Below are positions 1-9,429 of a DNA stretch of 64,000 nucleotides, piece after piece; position 1 is the first letter of the stretch; each line of letters starts with the position of its first letter. The position numbers and the translations under genes were made by a program. This DNA comes from Sceloporus undulatus (lineage: Eukaryota; Chordata; Lepidosauria; Squamata; Phrynosomatidae): contig NC_056522.1 of the NCBI RefSeq assembly GCF_019175285.1, positions 61,803,468-61,867,467 of the forward strand. Reading direction: 5' to 3'. The notes beneath the pieces were generated by a model. It saw only the letters and a program-made list of their open reading frames with translations. It searched no databases and was not told the DNA's origin.

Positions 1-897
1 CTAATGGACTACTCTGTCCTTCTCTTTCTAAGTTGGCTGAACCAGGAGGGATCACAAGGAGGGTCTTCTTTTCCTTTGCAGCTGGCACAGAGGCAGAATG
101 AGATGCCAATTGAGGGGTCAAAGTAGCTTGTCTTTCCTCCCGCAATCCCCATTTTCCATGCTGACCATTAAGAGAAACCCTTTCCTCCTTAGTCAGCAAA
201 AAAAAAAAAAAAAAAAAACCAAGCAAGCTAGCAGCAGAGGGCATGCAGCATTAAACAGGATGCTATTAATCTGAATAAAATGCAGGGTGTGTTAATGGGG
301 AACAGGGAACCTAAATTATCTCAGACAAAGGGTATGGTAAGAAGTCATGGGATGTGAGGACAAAACATGATACTACACAATGAAAGATAGGAAGAATTTG
401 GGGGGGTGAGTTTTCTCTCTGGCTTCACACAGCACCACCGCTAGACTATAGTCTGTGTCAACAATAAGGTCCCTCTCTCTGTAAAATACGAGAGATAACA
501 TATAAAAATGATCTTCTGACTGAGATGTATATGCTAGTAGGTGATTTGATTTACACACTATCTTGTCTAGGTGTGCCAAGTGTTGGTTACATTGGCCTGT
601 TACAGACAGCCAAAATAAAGCTGCTTCGAGTCACAGTGGAGTTATGGTGTTTCAATGATGCATGCGTCCTAAGAGTCCAGAAGTCGCACCAAAGCCACAC
701 TCCAGACTGGAGCGTGGCTTTGATGTGGCTTCTGGACTCTTAAGATGCATGCATCATTGAAACACCATACCTCCATTGTGACTCGAAGCAGCTTTATTTT
801 GGCTGTCTGTAACAGGCCATTATATCTTGAAATAAAACACATACCTCAAGTTAAGAACTAGCTACGTCAGAAATTACTTCTCTTTTTTCCTTTTCAG
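1..897 (+). other. DPY30: 3' part of the last DPY30 intron
   Basis: This stretch lies upstream of the DPY30 terminal exon and ends in a pyrimidine-rich tract and AG (895-897), a good splice acceptor. It holds a poly(A) run near 199-219 and a palindromic DNA transposon at 594-818, listed separately. No coding exon is visible here; the short open frames at 373-579 and 525-743 fall in the repeat or in non-conserved sequence. Confidence 0.75.
594..818. mobile_element. Palindromic MITE, copy 1 (GGCC-ended family)
   Basis: The 225-bp element is a near-perfect inverted repeat. It opens with GGCCTGTTACAGACAGCC and closes with the reverse complement, so the two halves fold on each other almost to the centre. 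It is flanked by ATT on both sides (591-593 and 819-821), which looks like a 3-bp target duplication. Related copies lie at 27851-28096, 32291-33388 and 51608-51805. It has no coding capacity and is probably a non-autonomous DNA transposon. The GGCC start resembles PIF/Harbinger ends, but the targets are not the usual TWA, so the superfamily is uncertain. Confidence 0.85.
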
Positions 898-970
898 ACC
901 ACCAAATCCTATTGAATATCTGGCAGCATATCTTTTAAAAAATAAGGCACAGTATGAGGACCGAAATTAA
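898..970 (+). CDS. DPY30: DPY30 terminal coding exon (partial gene)
   Basis: After a splice acceptor at 897, the exon completes a split arginine-type codon and reads [18 protein letters not shown] then YEDRN and a TAA stop (968-970). This is nearly identical to the C-terminus of vertebrate DPY30 as I remember it (human has [23 protein letters not shown]-type ending). DPY30 is a small (about 99 residues) core subunit of SET1/MLL histone H3K4 methyltransferase complexes. Its C-terminal Dpy-30 helices dimerise and bind ASH2L; this exon encodes the second helix and tail. The remaining exons lie left of the window. The gene is on the same strand as MEMO1, about 8.4 kb upstream. Confidence 0.93.
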
Positions 971-1045
971 TTTCATCCAAAGAGGACCATCTGATTGCTC
1001 AGCATATATGTTAAATAAACATGAATCATTGACTGGTGTATAAAT
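971..1045 (+). terminator. DPY30: DPY30 3' UTR and poly(A) signal
   Basis: An AATAAA hexamer lies at 1014-1019, 44 bases after the stop codon, followed by a GT-containing stretch (about 1031-1040). This suggests a short 3' UTR ending near 1035-1045. Longer UTR forms cannot be excluded from sequence alone. Confidence 0.65.
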
Positions 1046-1528
1046 CTGACAAAACCAAAATCCTAATTTACACATTTCTTAAACCTTTTCTTGTATTATT
1101 TAAAAAACATACCTTGCGTTTTATATCCTTCCTTGTTTTAAGCTAGCATTTAAACAAAAGCGTCCAAAATAAAGTCATGACATTTCAATTAGGTGAGTAG
1201 TTTAATTATTTCATGGTCATAGTCCTATACACAAGTGCTTAAATCTCTTTGGCTTCTTTGGGCCTTACAAGTACTGTACATGGGATTGCTCTGCATAAGA
1301 TAGTCACCAGAGTATATCACATATTTAGATGTAGCCTTTTCAGCTTGTATGAAATAAAAGCATCTTGATTAAGGCAATGCCAACACAGAGATGGGAAAAT
1401 TAAAATCCTGGTAAATCTAATTCCAAGAGCAAGATGCAAAAAAGAGCTTGGTGTTCTTATTGCACAGGGTCTGACAGAAAGCAAGGCAGCTGAGAATCGT
1501 AACATGAGTCATGGAGCTGGAGAACATA

Positions 1529-1782
1529 CAGTGGTGCCTCGGGTTACGAAATTAATTCGTTCCGCCGCCGCTTTCGTAACCCGAAAAGCATTCGCAAGCC
1601 GAAATGCCATAGGCGCTAATGGGGAAAAGCCGCGATTTCGTGCGAAAAAGCTGAAAAAAGCACCAAAATTTTTTTCGTAACCCGAAAAAACATTCGTAAC
1701 CTGGAACAATTATTTCCTATGGGATTTTTTCGTATCCCGGAAATTTCGTAACCTGGGTATTTCGTATCCCGGGGTACCACTG
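1529..1782. mobile_element. TA-flanked MITE, 'taaccc' family copy A
   Basis: The 254-bp element starts CAGTGGTGCCTCGGGTTACG and ends in the inverted form (…GGGGTACCACTG). TA dinucleotides on both sides (1527-1528, 1783-1784) fit Tc1/mariner-type insertion. Internally it repeats short units of the type TTTCGTAACCCG in both orientations. Three more copies, of 252-254 bp, lie at 25457-25708, 32343-32596 and 44171-44423. It has no open frame of its own and depends on a transposase elsewhere. Confidence 0.85.
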
Positions 1783-4579
1783 TACAGACAATTCTGAAGC
1801 TGGAATTGAAGGCTTTTAAGCTAGAGATTTCACAGCTCCACCCAGGATACAGCTGAAGGCTAGTTATCCAAGGAAAGATCTTGGAATGGGTCTTATTCTT
1901 AAATAACCCTTTCATCATGAAGAATTATTTATAGGCGGAGGCCCTGCTTAATCCAAGGGCTGCTCCATTCTTAGACATCTGTGTTCCATCTAACTAGAAG
2001 GTAACAATGCTTTAGCCACTATGTCAAAAATTGGCATCTGAATCTTGAAATAATACTGTCTCTACTGAGGGCCCAGGAGCAATCTGGTCTGTCATCCAGC
2101 CTCCTGAAAAGTATTTCCAAGATGCTCAGATTGTAGAGCTCTAGGCCTTTCTCTAAAGAAGATTCCTCAGAGAGTGAGGTTTTCAGAATTCTCAAGCCTC
2201 TTGGAAGAATATTGTTTATTAAGCTATTCCGATTCTACTGAAATGGTGCAGGGCTTATATCTAGTCATATAAACATATACTGCCTACAGATTATGTCTTG
2301 GAAATTAATTTTGCATTGTGAATTTGACAGATTGCTATAGTTACTAGTGTGATTTAATCATACCTATTCCTAATAATATATAAGAAGTGTTAAATGGGAG
2401 ACTAATTTCTAACTGTGGTTTTAGTAATAATCCTCAACCACCCACCACCCCCATTTTTAAACTGACATCTTTGGATTTAGCTATTTCATCTTGTTGCTTG
2501 CATTGAGATAAAGAACATTTTAAATAGGCACTTGAGTTAATGGGAGAGCACACATTGCTGGCTAACTTGATCTTCCTATAGCTTCTGATGACTTCAGAAG
2601 GAGACCACTGCTCAATAATAAAGCAATATTCTGCATGCTCATATATCCTAGGTCTGGCTCTGATGTTTGTTCAAGACGATCTTGTAGCCAGATTAACCAG
2701 GATCTCTGCATAAGGCCCTGAAGAGCTACTTGCCAGTCAAAGGAGACACAGATGGATTAGATGACAGTTGACACCCATTCTGTCTGTCTTAATATACACT
2801 GTTTTATATATACAAAGTGAGTTCAGTGTGACAGTTACATTTAATTCACATATACACTGTCTTGGGAGTAAATACTGTGCTATCATCATCCCCAAAATTC
2901 ATCTGTCATTCATATCAACATTGCTTAGAATATGGTATGTCACCTGATACCCTGAAAGGACAGGTTGAAGAAAAACTGAATCACCAGTTGTACATTGAGA
3001 AAGAATTTGATACACACATCTTCATAGAGAAACTTGAAGCAAGAAGACAAACTCTGTTTCTTACTGTCATGGAAACAAGAAAGCCAAACAACACTGAATG
3101 GGGTTTGCTTTTCTGATACATACAATTAATATTGTGTAGCTGCCTTTCTGTTGTTCTAGTGTGGTTTTCAGCATGAGGGAGTATAAGGAATTCTTGTAGT
3201 ACTTGACAAAAATTAAGTACAATTCATAAAATGCTTTCCTTGTTCCAGTTCCTTAAGAATGAGTCAAAGAGGTTGTGTTAGGGTTCATACTTAGAATATC
3301 CTGAAAAGGCATGCCAGTGTTCACTCTGTCACAGTGTAACTTACAACAGAATTTAGATGTATGTAGTTACAGGCATATCTTCTGAGCTCTGCAGACATAC
3401 TGCTCCATGAAATTAAGCCTAAATAGTGCCTTATCCCACTGGGTACAATATATTCAAAAGCATAACATCTGCCTTTATCTTTCTTGCCCCCTCCATGGAG
3501 GAATGGCAAAGCAGACCACTTTATCATACTTGTGATGCTCATCCATGGTTGTTTTAGAAATAAGTTGTTTTTCTCACTTTTCTCATATATAGTATCTTCA
3601 AATTGTTAAGTGATTCCCAAATCAAAGGCAGAGTACATTTATTTGAGATGAAAGAGCTCTGGCTAATTTTGCTGTTTTGTAATATATATGTATATTTCCA
3701 TTTGCTAATACACAAGCAAAGCACATTCTTAAACAGCAGTTGAGGAACTCCTACACATTGCTTCTGCAGAGAAGAAGGCTCCAACCATTGCTATGACAGA
3801 TTTCTCCTCCTCTCATTCAAGCTTCAGGTCGCTCCTCTCTCACTGTGATCCTGCACCCATTATTTAGTGAAAATAAACCCAGAGGATGCTTTTAGGTGAG
3901 TATTGGGCAATTTTTTGTGTCTCACTACTATGGCAATGATATATATGACTCAGAAATAATACCAGCAATAACAGGGAGATGGAGTTTGAAGAACCATGCA
4001 AGTGGAGGAATATCCACAGTGGAGGTTCACAGTGTGTGCAGGTTAAGCAAGGAGAAGAGACAGCCAGATAACTGTTCAGAAGTACCTATACTAAATAAAC
4101 TACACAGCCTATATAAAAGTGAGAGTTGTGTCGTATAAAATAATTATAACAATTTTACTGAGAGTGTGGGAATCCATCTGATGCCCTTTGTTCTACCCTG
4201 ACAATCCCTAGATGTGTTTGACTCTTAGCATTCCCAGTTAACAATTCAGTTATGAGCTTTGTGGTCCATGGGGGGGGGGGGGAGAGTGTCAAGATAAGAG
4301 GAAGGTACCTTTAAAAGGGCAAAACCTTTTGAAGGTGCTAATAACAAAATTTTCCACCTTAAATTCAGCAGTGACAACCTCCATGCCACACTCTAAAAGC
4401 CCTCACCATGTCCTGGACCTAGCATATTAAATAGCAAATTTATGATAAGAATTACACAATCTTGATTGTTAGTGTTTATGGTAGTGTATTAATATCCCAG
4501 TTTCTAATGTTTAATGTTATCCAATTAATCTTAAAACCTAACATTCCAGACTGTTGTTTTCCCATCACTTCTTCTGTCT

Positions 4580-4829
4580 ATGCACATTGTTATTCTTGTG
4601 TGCTTTCAAGTCATTTTCAATGGTGACCCCAAGAAAAAGCTATTATGGTGGTGTTGGGGTGGTTATTTTTGGCAAGATTTGTTCGGAGGAGGTTTATCAT
4701 TGTTTTCCCTTGAGGCTGAGAGCATGTGACTTGCCCAAGTTTACCCAGTGGGTTTCATGGCTAAGATGGGAATCAAACCTTGGTCTCCAGTCATAGTCGA
4801 GCACTCAAACCACTATGCCATGCTGGCTC
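4580..4829 (-). mobile_element. Sauria-type tRNA SINE (minus)
   Basis: Read on the minus strand, a tRNA-like head (GAGCCAGCATGGCATAGTGG) is followed by a B-box-like GGTTTGATTCCC and a body about 'aaacccactgggt'. The tail resembles BovB ('cttgccaa… ggggtcacc'). This arrangement is typical of squamate tRNA-Sauria-RTE SINEs. Further copies in the window lie at 6350-6562, 26905-27142, 31090-31310, 38208-38306 and 50503-50610. Confidence 0.8.
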
Positions 4830-5420
4830 ATCTATCTTGCATGTACATACACAAAAAAGACAAGACAAGGAAGAAAGCATATTGCATGTTCTATAAAGCA
4901 TTTTAAAACAGTCTGACCTTTTTGGAATAGCAGGCTACATTTAGCTGAGACAGACACATCACAGTGGGGACAATATGTGGTCAGTCCTGCCCCTACCAGG
5001 ATATCTGAAGGAATACCAGACAGAAACACAGCAAAATGCATTGCATCTTCAGCATGTAGAACAGGAATATCTGCCAGACAGCTGAAGTGAAGAAGCCCAA
5101 AGGAGCCAAGAAAGAATAGGGAGAAAGCTATAGACAGAGCTGTATACACTTCAGCTCTCCTGGTTTGGCCTGGACAACATCCCTAGTTAATCCTGTACTA
5201 TCCTGCTTTCTCAGATGTTTTTAAAATATTAGATGGCTCATCCACAAGTGAAGACAGTTTCTGAAATCACTGAGTTTACACTTCTTTTGTTTTGATTTTA
5301 TCTGCATATTAATGGTTTTACATCCAAACCCTTAGAAATATTCCTGATTTCCCTCTCCCCATCCTTTGTGTTCTCCCTTGTGTTCTTTTTGCTCTCATAT
5401 CCAAAATGTGGCTGTATTTG

Positions 5421-5586
5421 CACTACAGAAATAATCCAGTTTGACACCACTTTAACTGCCATGGCACAATGCTATGGAATTCTGGGAATTATAGTTTGTT
5501 GTGACATCAGAGCTCCAGTTCCCAGAATTCCATAGCACTGAGCCATGGAATTTAAAGTGGTGTCAAATCAGATTATTTCTGCAATG
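5421..5586. mobile_element. Foldback DNA element ('cagaaataatc' ends)
   Basis: The two halves are inverted copies: CAGAAATAATCCAGTTTGAC at the left and its diverged reverse complement at the right. CCATGGC and GGAATTCTGGGA blocks are mirrored further in. A diverged relative lies at 46806-47025. The element is non-coding, probably a hAT-type MITE, but I see no certain target duplication. Confidence 0.7.
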
Positions 5587-6349
5587 TGGATGCAGCCTCA
5601 GACAAACGTTCAGTAACCAATTTTCCATTGAACCCTTTTTATTTATTATTCAAAAATTATAGTTAGTGTTAAGAGTGCTTTAACAATATTACATTAGTTA
5701 AGCATTAGAATAATTTTATTTCATTGTTAGCATTTCTCTTTCCCTCAATTTATCTCTGTTGAATCTGGGTCTTGGAAACCATTGTTGTATTTCCTTAAAG
5801 TGATCATTTTAGCAAGTTCCAGTGCAGCACAAACAGCCATATAGAGCAGAGGTACATTTCATTTTGGAAAATACTGGTTTGATTTAAACTGATGTGGGAA
5901 GTGGGAATTAAAAGTCCCTGGCAATACTAGGGGTTCCCAGGGAATACTTTGGGACAGGGAAAACATCTTGCAGATCTCCAAAACGAATTGTAAATTCAAT
6001 TTACATAGGAGCAAAACCTGGGACTTTCAGAGACTTTTTCTTGTCTGGAGTGGCTTGTTGTTGAGCCTTAGGGTAAACCACAAAGGTTTCTGTGTCTGAG
6101 CAGGTTTTTCAGTTTCAATTCCTAATTAACATTTGCTTAGCATTTTATTACCTTGTGTTAAAGCGTACTTGGAAGGCTTCATTTGAAAGAAATATTGAGT
6201 CCTGCATTATAACACAATTCACTATAATACTTTAATGTATTATTCAATAGTTACTGGAAATATTAAAAAGAGTAAGTCCTATAAGATCCAGTCAGATTTG
6301 CTTCTTCCTAGGAACAATGAGCCTCTTTTAGCACTGGTAACTTTTTATT

Positions 6350-6562
6350 GAGCCCATTTGGTATAGTGGTTTGAACGCTGGACTACTGTACAACTCTGAA
6401 GGCCAGGGTTCGAATCCCCATTGGATGATCCAGGGCAAGTGACATTGTCTCCACCTCAGAGAAAGGCAAAGGCAAACCCCCTCTGAACGAATCTTGCCAA
6501 GAAAACCCCATGATAGGTGAATTTTAGGGTCACCGTAACTGAGAAACAAGTTGAACAAAAAA
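6350..6562 (+). mobile_element. Sauria-type tRNA SINE (plus)
   Basis: The head is tRNA-like ('agtggtttgaacgctggact') with a B box GGTTCGAATCCCC, followed by the body 'ggcaaaggcaaaccccctct' and the tail 'cttgccaagaaaacccc… gggtcaccgtaa', ending in an A-rich run. It is the same family as 4580-4829. Confidence 0.82.
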
Positions 6563-7482
6563 ACTTTTATTGGGCTACTGCATCAACATTAAAAAGATAT
6601 GTGTGTTTTGCAGTTGGATGCCTGTTTGAACTTGTACCTGTCATGATGAGATGGATTCCCTAGCAAGGCACAGCTAACTACAGGCCATCCATCTCATTTC
6701 TTGCCATTCAACTCCTTTTCCTGCCCTCTCTCTAATAACACAGCAGCTAATTTCCCCACCTCTTCTCAGTTCAGTCTTATCAGCCAGAGGACTTTGAAAG
6801 TTGTTGGTATTTCAATAGCAGTGGTTCAATACTGTAATATACTATATAACAAATGGGGTGGGCAAAGAGCTGAAATAGATTAAATGGCTGTGTTTGTATA
6901 GCCCACCACCATGATCCTGATTCATCTTATGAAAGTGGAACAGAACATCTGGCTGTAAAACTTATAACATTTTCAACTTCAGTCCAATAATCCAATGATG
7001 GAATATTGAACTCTGAAAAATTAAATATATGTTTATACACTTGCAGGATTTCAAACTAAGAGTTCATACTGTTTTCATAAGTGAACACTTGGACTTGGCT
7101 ACAGTTGACAATTGTCTCCTGCCTTTCCATTTTGGATGCAAGATGAGCTTCTAGCTCAACCTTCCCTTTTATAACCCTGTGCCTATGGTCAATTTGGTTT
7201 GGGGCCAACTCAGTCAGTTTAGCCATTCCAAGAAGTTGCAAAAATATAATGTCTCGCAATGTTGCAGAATATTTAGCAGCAGCTGTTGGGTTGCACATAG
7301 CTGCTTTCCTGGTGTCCCACCGCCAAGATTCCTTACATTCCTTGTGCTTTGGGGGTCAGCCATAATGTGAGAAACGGTGGTGGCAATCTCCTCACAGTGG
7401 CTTTGCTATATCCACACAGCCCTGCAGTCAAGAGGCAAAGAAAAGTTACAACCCACTGAAACTGCAGAGCAGGCCTGCACAA

Positions 7483-7854
7483 CATATGGCCCAGGGGCTG
7501 CATGTGGCCCACCAAAGGATTTGGGTCAGTCTGTTAAGATACGGAACGACTTCAAGGCTCCTCTGCTGCTTGGCCTTCTCCTGAGGAGAGGGACACTTGG
7601 AGGAGGAGGAGGAAGGGCAAACACTTGCTCTTCAAGGCTCCTCCACTGCTCTGCTTTCTCCTGAGGAGAGGGCCAGGCAGAGAAGGATAAGGATTGAATT
7701 AATATTAACCACATGCATTATTATTATTAATTACTAATAATTAATATTAATTAATTAATTAGTATTTAATTAAACCCCATCTGTGGCCCAAAGAAGTTTA
7801 GCCTATTTTAATTTTGGCCCCTTCCTACTGCCAAGTTGTGCAGGTCTGCTCTAG
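7483..7854. mobile_element. hAT-like non-autonomous element
   Basis: The ends are inverted: CAGGCCTGCACAAC at the left and GTTGTGCAGGTCTG at the right. The next 8 bases each side (ctgcagag and ctctagag) match at 6 of 8 positions, fitting an aged hAT target duplication. The interior has paired 'ggcccaggggctgcatgtgg'-type sequence, a duplicated 'tcaaggctcctc… ctcctgaggagaggg' block (about 7552-7672) and an AT-rich stretch of ATTA repeats at about 7715-7775. Frames across it on both strands are not genes. Confidence 0.65.
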
Positions 7855-8199
7855 AGGAAGAAGTAGTGACGAGCAAAAGGCTGACGAAGAGCCCAAGCTT
7901 TATCATGCTCTCTCTCTGTGCGCACACACACATATATGCCCCACTCTTCTTTGCATGCTGTTGTGCATTATGACTGTTCTGAAATGGCCCTGTAGCAGCC
8001 AAGGAAACTGTCTGCAAACCTTCTGTTATCATACTCTTCGTAGTGGAATGATACTAGTAGTTCAAATAATAAAAGATAACGTACCTTTCCCTCATTCTTG
8101 TATGTTACATAAAGAGTATGAATTTATTTCCGTTTAAACAATACTTTGGTAGAACTGTATTGTTTAAATTGATTTTATAATTGTTTAAAATTGTAGAAT

Positions 8200-8640
8200 T
8201 TGTTTATATTATAGTGTTTTTAGCTTCGTTGTGTTTTATTGTATGTGTTCTAATGCGCCAGACATTGGTGAAGAGGACTTTTTTGTCATCATTATTCATT
8301 TTGAGCATGAATTTATATTTATAGTCATGTTTTTAGCTTTGTTGTGTTTTATTGTGCTTGGCTGCGCATATTCTAATGCACTGGACTTTGGTGAAAAGGG
8401 CGTATGACTAAACTGTATTGTTATAGTCGTTCACTTTGAGGATGGATTTCATATTCATAGACGTGTTTTTTAGCGTTTGCTTGGCCATGTCCTCCACTTT
8501 TCTTGAATGCCCTCCATTTTGAGTATGACCAAACAGCCTGGGTTTACATTCATGGGAGTGTTTTTAGCTTTGGTTGCATCGCGTCCTCCATTTTGTGGTG
8601 CCTGGCCCTCTTCTGCGGCGAAGAGGGCCACTGGAGCCAC
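8200..8640. repeat. Degenerate tandem units left of the CpG island
   Basis: Units sharing 'tgtttttagcttygttgtg', 'cattttgagcatgaattta' and 'ccctccattttgagtatga' recur roughly every 150 bases at about 8205, 8300 and 8450-8600. The same blocks occur right of the island (9895-10348) and in the 49242-49466 element, so this is probably a decayed copy of that hAT-like family running into the MEMO1 promoter region. Confidence 0.5.
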
Positions 8641-9368
8641 CCTCCTCAGGGTCTCCTCTGAGGTGATAGAACCACAAAGACTCCCTCAGGGCCCCTTCCG
8701 GGTTGCCATCATCTCCCACGACGCCCCGCCCACCACCTCCACAGCTAAGCCCCGCCCTCTCCCAACATCACCCGTAGACCCCGCCCCTTTCGACATTCCC
8801 TCCAATCGCCACTTCCCCTCGGAAACCCAGCCCCGCCAATCACCGGAGCCAGAAGCCATCGCCACGGCAACTCAACCCGACCAATCGCCAACGAACCCGC
8901 CCTCCTTCCTCACTTAGCCAATAGCCAGGCTCCTATTCAGAGCGCTGTCCAATGGGAAGCCGCGACGGCGCCGAATGGAGAAGGCTCGCCCAATGGCCGG
9001 CCGGATTTTCCTTCTCGCCGACCAATGGGGAGCCACGCTGCTCTAGGGCTTGTGCCACAAGAGCCGAGTTAGGCCAGACCCGGCGGCGGCCGCCGTTGTT
9101 CAGGTTCCCACCGGGGCAGAGGAGGAGGAAGGCGCAGAGGCCTTTGTGTCCCCGCCGCCGCCGCCTTGTGCTCGGCCTGGCGGTGCCTACGGCGGCGCCG
9201 TCCCCCCCTCGCGGGGGCTTTGCCTCTGCCGGAGGAGGAGGCGGGGGAGGGCGACGGGGAGCCGGATTAAGCAGCAGCAGCAGCAGCAGCGACGCCGCCC
9301 GTCCGTCCGCCCGCCCTTCCTTCCTTCCTCTCCCGCTCCCCAACACCATAGGCGGCTCAGGCGCCAAG
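8641..9368 (+). promoter_or_regulatory. MEMO1: MEMO1 CpG-island promoter and 5' UTR
   Basis: The region is strongly GC- and CpG-rich, unlike its AT-rich surroundings. It carries three GC boxes (CCCCGCCC at 8724, 8750 and 8779) and seven forward CCAAT boxes starting at 8802, 8836, 8881, 8918, 8949, 8990 and 9022, spaced 31-45 bp. No TATA box is evident, as expected for a housekeeping gene. Transcription most likely starts after the last CCAAT box, around 9050-9100, leaving a 5' UTR of about 270-320 bases. The exact start is inferred. The translation context at 9369 has A at -3. Confidence 0.8.
9270..9290 (+). repeat. CAG/AGC triplet run in the MEMO1 5' UTR
   Basis: About seven tandem AGC units lie 80-100 bases upstream of the MEMO1 start codon, within the probable 5' UTR. 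Triplet runs like this are often length-variable. Confidence 0.85.
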
Positions 9369-9429
9369 ATGTCCAACCGAGTGCTCTGCCGGGAGGCCAG
9401 CCACGCCGGCAGCTGGTACACGGCCTCAG
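9369..9429 (+). CDS. MEMO1: MEMO1 coding exon 1
   Basis: Encodes [20 protein letters not shown] plus the first base of G21; donor GTAATG follows. The start is fixed by identity to the family N-terminus. Confidence 0.96.

Larger units (their letters stand above)
1046..8640. other. DPY30-MEMO1 intergenic region
   Basis: No host exon is recognised here. Supported contents are a TA-flanked MITE (1529-1782), a Sauria-type SINE (4580-4829, minus), a foldback element (5421-5586), another Sauria SINE (6350-6562, plus), a hAT-like element (7483-7854) and degenerate tandem units (about 8200-8640). A G homopolymer lies at 4270-4282. The open frames at 2862-3116 and 4832-5149 are short, lack recognisable domains and are not called. 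Confidence 0.7.

Noticed and set aside
2862-3116. 84-codon plus-strand frame
   Set aside because: No domain, no splice or retrocopy marks, and length expected by chance.
4580-4829. tRNA-like sequences as true tRNA genes
   Set aside because: All tRNA-like heads in the window are followed by SINE bodies and tails and lack a full cloverleaf.
4832-5149. 105-codon minus-strand frame with hydrophobic stretches
   Set aside because: No recognised family; no promoter or conservation evidence can be seen.
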